Part shown: positions 6,230 through 12,955 of the stretch, piece by piece
How the letters are laid out: the number at the start of each line of letters is the position of its first letter
Numbering within the stretch: the first letter of the stretch is position 1
Source of the DNA: JBIOHJ01 sp044448905
GTDB taxonomy: Bacteria > Bacteroidota > Bacteroidia > AKYH767-A > OLB10
NCBI GenBank assembly: GCA_044448905.1
Contig: JBIOHJ010000090.1
Location: 1-13,444, forward strand
Length of the DNA stretch: 13,444 bases
Direction: 5' to 3'
Position numbers and translations under genes: made by a program
Notes under the pieces: model-generated
Databases searched by the model: none
What the model was told of the DNA's origin: nothing
The model's input: the letters and a program-made list of their open reading frames with translations, nothing else

Positions 6230-9200
6230 GTGAAAAATCTCGCCAAAGAACAGTCAGACTTGTTGAACCGTTTTAATAAGACTGATTCGGATTTCCCGGA
6301 AGAAAAATGTCTTCCACAACTTTTCGAAGAGCAATGTGCATTAACTCCTGATTCAGTTGCAGTAAGATTTAACAACCAGTTACTTACATATTCTGAGCTG
6401 AATAAAAAATCCAATCATCTTGCGCATTTCCTCCACAAAAAAAATATCGGTGCTGATGATATGGTGGGATTGTGTGCCGAACGTTCATTTGAACTGGTGA
6501 TTGGAGTTTTAGGAATTCTGAAATCCGGTGCTGCATATGTTCCGTTTGATGTTTCATATCCCGAAGAAAGAATTATTCACATGCTGAATGATTCGAAAAT
6601 TAAAATTGTTCTGGCCCAGGATGCGTTAAAAAATATTTTCAGCAGTAAAGTCTCTGAAATTATTTCGTTGGATAAAGAATGGAACAAAATTGAAAAAGAA
6701 AATTCAGAAAACCCGGTTCATATAAGCAAGCCTGAAAATCTTGGATATGTTCTTTTCACTTCCGGTTCAACCGGAAAACCGAAAGGTGTGGGAATGGTTC
6801 ATCGGGCATTGATGAATTTAATTCACTGGCAAAAAACAAAAACCAATTTGGGAGTTGCTGCAAAAACACTGCAATTTGCTCCTATTAGTTTTGATGTATC
6901 CTTCCAGGAATTATTTACTACATGGACAACAGGAGGCACTTTGGTTTTGATTGAAGATAATTTTCGGTTGAACGCAATTAAGCTTCTTGAATTTATCAAT
7001 AAAGAAAAAATTGAGCGATTATTTCTTCCGTTCATTGCGCTTCAACACCTTGCTGAAGTAGCTGATGAAAATAAAATTTTTCCTGCAAGCCTGAAAGATG
7101 TGATTACGGCAGGCGAGCAATTGCAAATTACAAAACACGTTTCAAATTTTTTCAAAGCTTTGCCAGGTTGCAAATTGCACAATCATTATGGCCCTACAGA
7201 ATCGCATGTCGTAACTTCATTCATCATGCAGGGCAAACCTGGTAGCTGGAATGCCCTCCCTCCTATTGGAACTCCTATTTCGAATACAAAAATTTATTTA
7301 TTGGATGAAAAATTAAACCCTGTTTCAATTGGTGAAGAAGGTGAATTATACATTGGCGGTATTTCTTTGGCAAGAGGATATATTAATCGTGATGATTTGA
7401 CAGAAGAACGATTTTTAAAAAACCCATTTGAAAAAGGGCGCATTTACAAAACAGGTGATCTTGCAAAATATTCACCCGATGGAAATATTGAATATCTCGG
7501 TCGCGTTGATGGGCAGGTAAAAGTCCGCGGTTATCGTATTGAGTTGGGAGAAATTGAGATTGCTCTTGGAAAACATGATTCAGTAAATCAGTGTGTGGTG
7601 ATTGTCCGCGAAGACGAGCCGGGAGACAAACGTTTGGTAGCTTATGTTATTCCGAAATCAAAAAATGATTTTCATCAGAACGATTTAAGAAAATTTTTAA
7701 AAGATAAGCTTCCGGATTACATGATTCCTTCTGCATTTGTTCAGATGGAAACTCTTCCCAGAACTCCAAGTGGGAAAATTGATAAACGCAATTTACCAAA
7801 GCCGCAATTCAAACGGCCGGAGGTTGACACTATTTTTGTGGAACCAAAAACAGAATTGGAAAAAACCTTTTCAAAAATCTGGAGCTCACTTTTGAGGATT
7901 GACAAAGTTGGGGTGAATGATAACTTTTTTGATTTGGGAGGAAATTCTTTGATGGCTTTGCAAATGATTGTAAAACTGAAAACCGAGCATGGAATTGATT
8001 TACCTGTTGTGAAATTATATCAGCATCCTGAAATTTCTTCAATCGTAAAATTTTTGTCTGCTGAAAATAAAGAGCAATCATTCCGGGAAAAAGCAAAAGC
8101 AAGAATTGTAAAAGAAAAATCTTCTCAAAATATTATTACAAGTGTAGAAGATGGGATTGCCATCATCGGAATGACAGGCAGATTTCCGGGTGCAAAAAAC
8201 ACAGATGAACTCTGGAAAATTTTAAGTGCAGGAAAAGAAACCACAAAATTTTTTACAAAAGAAGAACTGGATGCATCTGTTCCAACAGAAGTAAAAAATG
8301 ATTCATCGTATATAGCTGCACGTGGAGTGATTGCTGATGCAGATAAATTTGATGCAGCATTTTTTGGAGTGAACCCGAAAATTGCAGAGCTGATGGATCC
8401 GCAGCAACGGATTTTTATGGAAGTTGCGTGGGAATCGTTGGAAAATGCAGGTTACTGTTCCGAAAATTTTTCAGGAATGATTGGCGTGTTTGCCGGAATG
8501 GGAAATAATACCTACTTCACCAATAATGTTATTTCAAGAAAAGAATTGATTGAACGTGTCGGTTCATTCCAGGTTATGACAGCGAATGAGAAAGATTACA
8601 TCGCTACGCGTATTAGCCATGAAATGAATTTAACAGGGCCGGCACTTAGTATTCACACAGCTTGTTCCACTTCATTAGTTGCAGTAGCAGTTGCATTTGA
8701 AAATTTGTTAAACAACAAATGCGATATGGCAATTGCCGGTGGAATTTCGATCACATCACCAATCAACAGCGGGCATATTTATAACGAAGGCGGAATGTTT
8801 TCATCCGATGGACATACGCGACCGTTTGATGCAAATGCAACCGGAACTGTTTTCAGCGATGGCTGCGGAATTGTGGTTTTGAAAAGATACAAAGATGCTG
8901 TTCGTGACGGAGATGAAATTTATGCAGTGCTTCGAGGATGCGCTCTTAATAATGATGGTTCGGATAAGGCAAGCTTTACGGCACCGAGTGTTGAAGGCCA
9001 GGCAATGGTTGTAGCAATGGCGCAGGCAAATGCAGGTGTGGAACCTGAAACAATAACTTATGTTGAAGCGCACGGGACAGCAACACCGTTAGGCGACCCG
9101 ATTGAGATTGAAGCTTTGACACAGGCATTTGGAAATACTGCGATGAAACAGTTCTGTGCAGTCGGTTCTCTGAAAAGTAATTTTGGTCACCTCACTCCTG

Positions 9201-12200
9201 CTGCAGGCGTTACTGGATTAATAAAAACGGCTCTTGCATTGAAGCATAAACAAATTCCCGCTACGGTTCATTTCGAAAACCCAAATCCTGCAATTGATTT
9301 CGCAAACAGCCCGTTTTATGTAAACAATAAAATTATTGATTGGAATATAAACGGAATTCCGAGACGTGCCGGGGTGAGTTCATTTGGAGTTGGCGGAACT
9401 AATGTTCATGTTATTGTTGAAGAAGCACCGGAGCAGGCATCTTCAGGTATTTCAAGAGCAAAACATTTATTGCTGCTTTCCGCAAAGACAGAAACTTCTC
9501 TTGATGCTGCAACAAAAAATCTTACTGAATATCTGAAATCTCATCCCGAAATAAACCTTGCAGATGCATCTTACACCTTGCAAACAGGAAGAAAAAGCTT
9601 TAATCACCGGAGAATTATTGTTTGTGATAATCACAATATCGAAAACCTTACTCCTAAAAATTCTGCTGCACGGGTTTTAGAAACCGGTTCACCAGAAATT
9701 GTTTTTATGTTTCCCGGGCAGGGTTCACAATATGTGAACATGGGACAGAATTTGTACCGTGATGAAATTGTTTTCAAGCATGCAGTTGATGAGTGCGCTG
9801 AGATTTTGGAAAGACATCTTGAAAAAGACATACGCTCTATTATTTATCCTGTAAAAGGGAAAGAGGAAGATTCGGAAAACCTGTTGAGAGAAACTGTTTA
9901 TACACAGCCTTCTCTCTTCACGATTTGTTATGCATTGTCTAAGCTTTGGGAAAGTTGGGGAATAAAACCTTCTGCAATGATTGGACATAGCATAGGAGAA
10001 TATTTATGTGCATGGATTTCAGGTGTAATGAGCGTGCAAGATGCATTATTCCTTGTCGCCAATCGGGGAAAAATGATTCAGGAACTGCCGCATGGCTCGA
10101 TGCTGACAGTAAGACTTGCTGCAAGTGAAGTCGAAAAATATCTGAATAAAAATCTTTCTGTTGCTGCAATCAATGGCCCACAGTTGTGTGTTGTTTCAGG
10201 CGAGACGGAAGAAATAAAAAAGCTGCAAGGTGAATTAGAGAGAAAAGAAATTGCATGCAAGCTATTGGTTACTTCTCATGCTTTCCATTCGCCAATGATG
10301 GATTCCATTTTAAAGCCGTTTGAAGAAAAGGTAAGGAGCATAAAATTATCTGAACCTAAAATTCCTTTTGTTTCAACAGTAACAACAAAATGGATAACAA
10401 AGGAAGAAGCAACGAGTCCTGAGTACTGGAGTCACCAAATCCGAAAACCAGTTCGCTTTGCTGAAGGAATACAAACAATTTGGAAAGACAATCCGGGTTA
10501 TGTTTTACTTGAGCTTGGCCCGCGGACTACAGCGGCAACACTTGCAAAACAACAGGCAACTGATTTGAAAAAACAAATTGCCATTTCTTCTTTGGGTGAT
10601 ACAGCAGAGAACAACGCTGAATGGAGCGCAATTCTTTTTGCAATAGGGCAACTCTGGTTAAGCGGGACAAATATTGACTGGAATAATTTTTATGCGTTGG
10701 AGAAAAGAAAAAGAATTCCACTGCCAGCTTATGCATTTGATAAAAAAAGATATTGGGTGGAAGCTGCAAGTTCAGAGTCGGAAGTTCGGAGTTCGGAGAC
10801 AAAGGAAATTTCCAATTTCGATTTAACAACTGTAAACAGCACACAGGAAACTGTAAACAATAATATTACTATGAATAATCGAAAAGACAGAATCATTTCT
10901 GAATTAAAAGAAATGCTCGAAGAGTCATCTGGCATTGAAATGGAAAATGTGGGCAATAATGTTTCGTTCCTCGAAATGGGACTTGATTCATTGTTCCTGA
11001 CACAATCTGCATTGAGTGTTTCAAAAAAATACGGATTGAAAGTTACCTTCCGTCAGCTGAACGAAGATCTTTCGACCCTTGAAACTCTTTCATCTCACCT
11101 TGATAAAAACCTTCCTGCAGAAGCTGCCTCTGCAACGGCCACTGCAACTATTTCCAACGGCTCTCGCCCCCCTTCGTCACCTCCGGTTTCCACGGAAGGA
11201 ATGAATCCTATGCAACTAATGATGATGCAGCAAATGCAAATGATGCAGATGATGATGCAGCAGATGCAAAACCAGCAGCAGGTGGCTCCTTCTGTACAGG
11301 CCCATATAGAAAAAAGCGTGGAGATAAAATCGCATACAAAGCAAACGGATGTTTCGGAAAATGAAAAAGCGGATCTGGCAAAACCATTCGGTGCAATTGC
11401 ACGAATAGAAAAATCGGTGAGTGGTGATTTGACAGAAGCACAAAAGAAATGGCTGAACGATTTTATTTCGAACTATAATAAGAAAACGCAAAAATCAAAA
11501 TCATATTGCCAGGAACACCGTGCTTATCTTGCCGATCCTCGTGTAGTGACAGGATTTAAGCCAATGCTTAAAGAAATCATTTACCAGGTTGTGGTGAACA
11601 AATCAAAAGGTGTTAAGATGTGGGATTTAGATGGAAACGAATATACAGATGTGCTGAATGGTTTCGGAAGTAACTTCTTCGGGTATGGTTCTGATTTATT
11701 AATGAACACATGGAAAAAACAATTGGAAGAAGGAGTTGAATTAGGTCCGCAAACACCTCTGGCAGGAGAATGTGCAAAGCTGATTTGCGAATTGACCGGA
11801 TATGAACGTGCTGGTTTTTGTAACACAGGTTCCGAAGCTGTTCTTGGAGCAATGCGTATTGCGCGTACTGTAACCGGCAGAAACCTGATTGTATGTTTCA
11901 ATGGGTCATATCATGGCATCAATGACGAAGTGATTGTAAGAGGAACAAAAAAACTAAAATCATTTCCGGCTGCTGCGGGAATTCCCGGTGAAAGTGTTCA
12001 GAATATGCTGGTGCTCGATTACGGTACAGATGAATCATTGCAAATTATCCGCGAACGCGCAGATGAAATTGCAGCTGTGATGATTGAACCTGTACAAAGC
12101 CGCAGGGCCGATTTTTATCCGAAAGAATTTATTCATGAAGTGAGAAAGATTACAAATGAAACGGGCTCAGTAATGATTTTTGATGAAGTGATTACAGGAT

Positions 12201-12943
12201 TCCGTTTGCGGCTGGGCGGGGCGCAGGAGTTTTATGATGTGAAAGCAGATTTGAGTACATACGGCAAGGTTATAGGCGGCAACATGCCTGTTGGTGCTAT
12301 TGCGGGAAGAAAAGAATTTATGGATGCATTGGATGGCGGCTACTGGAAATACGGAGATGATTCAGTTCCTGAAGTTGGCGTAACTTACTTTGCCGGAACA
12401 TTTGTACGTCATCCGCTGGTAATGGCTGCAATGAAAGAAGTTTTATTGTATTTAAAACGTGAAGGAAAACCTTTGTTTGAAAAACTAAATGCAAAAACAA
12501 AAAGATTGGTTGATGAAGTAAATGCTCATTCAAAAAAAATAAATTCTCCTTTTAAATTAGTTTCTTTTGGTTCATTATTCAAAGTCAAATGGGAAACCGA
12601 ACCTGCTTATACTGAATTGCTGTTTGCGCTAATGCGTTACAAAGGTGTTCACATCATGGATGGCTTCCCGTGTTTCCTTACGCTTGCTTTTACTGATGCT
12701 GATGTTGATTTTGTAATCAGCAAATACAAAGAAGCGTTGAGTGAGTTGGTAGAGATTGGGTTTATTGAAAAGAACACCATACAAAAAGTTCACCAGGAAA
12801 TTAAGCCAACTAACGGAAGTGAAACTACCCAAAACCTGCCGCCCGTTCCCGGTGCAAAGCTTGGAAAAGATGCGAACGGTAAGCCCGGCTGGTTCGTTCC
12901 TGATCCCGAAAGACCGGGAAAGTATAAGCAGGTGAAAGTGTAA
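6230..12943 (+). CDS. Hybrid NRPS-PKS megasynthase (A-PCP-KS-AT-ACP-aminotransferase), predicted to activate proline
   Basis: A single 2237-residue cytosolic assembly-line enzyme. Domains in order: adenylation (about 25-530), peptidyl carrier (545-612, S573), ketosynthase (641-1065; C812, H948, H987), acyltransferase (1157-1440; S1254, H1353), acyl carrier (1548-1625, S1587), Met/Gln-rich linker (1658-1684), PLP aminotransferase (1710-2185, K2013) and a Pro/Gly-rich tail (2202-2237). No condensation, ketoreductase, dehydratase, enoylreductase, methyltransferase, thioesterase or terminal reductase domain is present. Inferred chemistry: prolyl-S-PCP is condensed with malonyl-S-ACP and the beta-keto group is transaminated to a beta-amine. 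The KS-AT-ACP-aminotransferase order is known from MycA/ItuA of iturin-type lipopeptides. Start: the GTG at 6230 is the only standard start after the in-frame stop at 6206. No MbtH, phosphopantetheinyl transferase, exporter or second synthetase lies in the window. The final metabolite is unknown. Confidence 0.95.
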   Translation: MKNLAKEQSDLLNRFNKTDSDFPEEKCLPQLFEEQCALTPDSVAVRFNNQLLTYSELNKKSNHLAHFLHKKNIGADDMVGLCAERSFELVIGVLGILKSGAAYVPFDVSYPEERIIHMLNDSKIKIVLAQDALKNIFSSKVSEIISLDKEWNKIEKENSENPVHISKPENLGYVLFTSGSTGKPKGVGMVHRALMNLIHWQKTKTNLGVAAKTLQFAPISFDVSFQELFTTWTTGGTLVLIEDNFRLNAIKLLEFINKEKIERLFLPFIALQHLAEVADENKIFPASLKDVITAGEQLQITKHVSNFFKALPGCKLHNHYGPTESHVVTSFIMQGKPGSWNALPPIGTPISNTKIYLLDEKLNPVSIGEEGELYIGGISLARGYINRDDLTEERFLKNPFEKGRIYKTGDLAKYSPDGNIEYLGRVDGQVKVRGYRIELGEIEIALGKHDSVNQCVVIVREDEPGDKRLVAYVIPKSKNDFHQNDLRKFLKDKLPDYMIPSAFVQMETLPRTPSGKIDKRNLPKPQFKRPEVDTIFVEPKTELEKTFSKIWSSLLRIDKVGVNDNFFDLGGNSLMALQMIVKLKTEHGIDLPVVKLYQHPEISSIVKFLSAENKEQSFREKAKARIVKEKSSQNIITSVEDGIAIIGMTGRFPGAKNTDELWKILSAGKETTKFFTKEELDASVPTEVKNDSSYIAARGVIADADKFDAAFFGVNPKIAELMDPQQRIFMEVAWESLENAGYCSENFSGMIGVFAGMGNNTYFTNNVISRKELIERVGSFQVMTANEKDYIATRISHEMNLTGPALSIHTACSTSLVAVAVAFENLLNNKCDMAIAGGISITSPINSGHIYNEGGMFSSDGHTRPFDANATGTVFSDGCGIVVLKRYKDAVRDGDEIYAVLRGCALNNDGSDKASFTAPSVEGQAMVVAMAQANAGVEPETITYVEAHGTATPLGDPIEIEALTQAFGNTAMKQFCAVGSLKSNFGHLTPAAGVTGLIKTALALKHKQIPATVHFENPNPAIDFANSPFYVNNKIIDWNINGIPRRAGVSSFGVGGTNVHVIVEEAPEQASSGISRAKHLLLLSAKTETSLDAATKNLTEYLKSHPEINLADASYTLQTGRKSFNHRRIIVCDNHNIENLTPKNSAARVLETGSPEIVFMFPGQGSQYVNMGQNLYRDEIVFKHAVDECAEILERHLEKDIRSIIYPVKGKEEDSENLLRETVYTQPSLFTICYALSKLWESWGIKPSAMIGHSIGEYLCAWISGVMSVQDALFLVANRGKMIQELPHGSMLTVRLAASEVEKYLNKNLSVAAINGPQLCVVSGETEEIKKLQGELERKEIACKLLVTSHAFHSPMMDSILKPFEEKVRSIKLSEPKIPFVSTVTTKWITKEEATSPEYWSHQIRKPVRFAEGIQTIWKDNPGYVLLELGPRTTAATLAKQQATDLKKQIAISSLGDTAENNAEWSAILFAIGQLWLSGTNIDWNNFYALEKRKRIPLPAYAFDKKRYWVEAASSESEVRSSETKEISNFDLTTVNSTQETVNNNITMNNRKDRIISELKEMLEESSGIEMENVGNNVSFLEMGLDSLFLTQSALSVSKKYGLKVTFRQLNEDLSTLETLSSHLDKNLPAEAASATATATISNGSRPPSSPPVSTEGMNPMQLMMMQQMQMMQMMMQQMQNQQQVAPSVQAHIEKSVEIKSHTKQTDVSENEKADLAKPFGAIARIEKSVSGDLTEAQKKWLNDFISNYNKKTQKSKSYCQEHRAYLADPRVVTGFKPMLKEIIYQVVVNKSKGVKMWDLDGNEYTDVLNGFGSNFFGYGSDLLMNTWKKQLEEGVELGPQTPLAGECAKLICELTGYERAGFCNTGSEAVLGAMRIARTVTGRNLIVCFNGSYHGINDEVIVRGTKKLKSFPAAAGIPGESVQNMLVLDYGTDESLQIIRERADEIAAVMIEPVQSRRADFYPKEFIHEVRKITNETGSVMIFDEVITGFRLRLGGAQEFYDVKADLSTYGKVIGGNMPVGAIAGRKEFMDALDGGYWKYGDDSVPEVGVTYFAGTFVRHPLVMAAMKEVLLYLKREGKPLFEKLNAKTKRLVDEVNAHSKKINSPFKLVSFGSLFKVKWETEPAYTELLFALMRYKGVHIMDGFPCFLTLAFTDADVDFVISKYKEALSELVEIGFIEKNTIQKVHQEIKPTNGSETTQNLPPVPGAKLGKDANGKPGWFVPDPERPGKYKQVKV
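6302..7819 (+). other. Adenylation domain, proline signature
   Basis: Activates an amino acid as acyl-AMP and loads it onto the adjacent carrier. Core motifs: A3 FTSGSTGKPKG (176-186), A4 FDVSFQE (from F221), A5 NHYGPTE (318-324), A7 YKTGDL (406-411), A8 RVDGQVKVRGYRIELGEIE and A10 PRTPSGKID with K516. Mapping the GrsA pocket by eye gives D222, V223, Q226, F265, I292, A294, H319, V327, V328 and K516, i.e. DVQFIAHVVK, which I recognise as the code of L-proline-activating domains (4-methylproline domains share it). The short segment before the domain looks like the end of a C-to-A linker. Confidence 0.9.
7862..8065 (+). other. Peptidyl carrier domain 1
   Basis: DNFFDLGGNSL (564-574) is the phosphopantetheine attachment motif, with S573 as the modified serine. 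It should carry the aminoacyl group made by the preceding adenylation domain and present it to the ketosynthase. Confidence 0.95.
8150..9424 (+). other. Ketosynthase domain
   Basis: Catalyses decarboxylative Claisen condensation. The complete triad is visible: C812 in TACSTSL, H948 in EAHGTAT and H987 in KSNFGHL, with normal spacing of 136 and 39 residues. Placed straight after a peptidyl carrier, it must accept an aminoacyl rather than a polyketide chain. It is followed by the usual GVSSFGVGGTNVHV end motif. Confidence 0.95.
9698..10549 (+). other. Acyltransferase domain, malonyl-CoA type
   Basis: FPGQGSQ (1161-1167), GHSIGE with nucleophile S1254, ANRGKMIQ with the arginine that binds the malonyl carboxylate, and HAFH (1350-1353). 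HAFH is the signature of malonyl- rather than methylmalonyl-CoA selection. The domain is followed by the post-AT motif IPLPAYAFDKKRYW. There is no room for a ketoreductase before the next carrier. Confidence 0.92.
10769..10798. repeat. GTTCGGA micro-repeats inside the AT-ACP linker
   Basis: Tandem near-copies of an 8-9 base unit (agttcagagtcgga, agttcgga, gttcggag) encode the Ser/Glu-rich stretch SSESEVRSSETKE. This sequence type is familiar to me from intergenic regions of Bacteroidota, not from coding DNA. Confidence 0.7.
10828..10859. repeat. AACTGTAAACA direct repeat inside the AT-ACP linker
   Basis: The 11-base sequence AACTGTAAACA occurs exactly at 10828-10838 and again at 10849-10859. 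The 21-base offset keeps the reading frame. It resembles the CTGTAAAC-type intergenic repeats of Bacteroidota and lies 11 bases before an in-frame ATG at 10871. Confidence 0.75.
10871..11104 (+). other. Acyl carrier domain 2
   Basis: FLEMGLDSLFLTQ contains the GLDSL phosphopantetheine motif with S1587. It should hold the malonyl extender and then the beta-ketoacyl and beta-aminoacyl products. The domain begins at an in-frame ATG (residue 1548) followed by NNRKDRIISELKEML, which looks like a natural protein start. Confidence 0.93.
11201..11281 (+). repeat. ATG/CAG/CAA triplet tract encoding a Met/Gln linker
   Basis: Residues 1658-1684 contain 12 methionines and 11 glutamines out of 27, encoded by irregular runs of ATG, CAG and CAA. 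It connects the acyl carrier to the aminotransferase after an Ala/Thr/Ser/Pro-rich stretch. Gln/Met/Leu-rich helical linkers occur at this place in related synthetases, but this one looks expanded by triplet slippage. Confidence 0.85.
11357..12784 (+). other. PLP-dependent aminotransferase domain (glutamate-1-semialdehyde aminotransferase type)
   Basis: A class-III, fold-type-I domain. NTGSEAVLGAMRIAR binds the cofactor phosphate. FNGSYHG supplies the residues that stack on the ring. IFDEVITGFR carries D1985, which contacts the pyridine nitrogen. YGKVIGGNMPVGAIAGR carries K2013, the internal aldimine lysine, 28 residues after D1985 as in the GSA aminotransferase family. By analogy with MycA, it converts the ACP-bound beta-ketone to a beta-amine, using an amino acid donor (probably Glu or Gln). 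Confidence 0.92.
12833..12940 (+). other. C-terminal tail resembling an aminotransferase-to-condensation linker
   Basis: Residues 2202-2237 include PPVPGAKLGKDANGKPGWF and VPDPERPGKYKQV. I recall very similar Pro/Gly-rich segments directly after aminotransferase domains of NRPS-PKS proteins, where a condensation domain follows. Here the protein ends two residues after the motif. Confidence 0.6.
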
Positions 12944-12955
12944 ACAATCGCAATT

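Noticed and set aside
10527..10956. Open frames on the minus strand with SPNSELPTL- and SELRTSDSEL-like peptides
   Set aside because: These are antisense readings of the GTTCGGA and CTGTAAAC micro-repeats inside the synthetase gene. They have no family resemblance, and the plus-strand frame is clearly coding.
11201..11281. Short tandem repeat as a CRISPR or VNTR locus
   Set aside because: There are no spacer-repeat units. It is an in-frame triplet tract within a single large coding sequence.
11208..11491. Minus-strand frames rich in His/Leu and Ser/Ala
   Set aside because: They are the complement of the Met/Gln triplet tract. The composition is explained by CAT/CTG complements, not by a gene.
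6230..12943. Horizontal-transfer island with mobile element borders
   Set aside because: No transposase, integrase, tRNA or terminal repeats were seen around the synthetase, and its base and codon use look like those of the neighbours. Transfer cannot be shown from this window.
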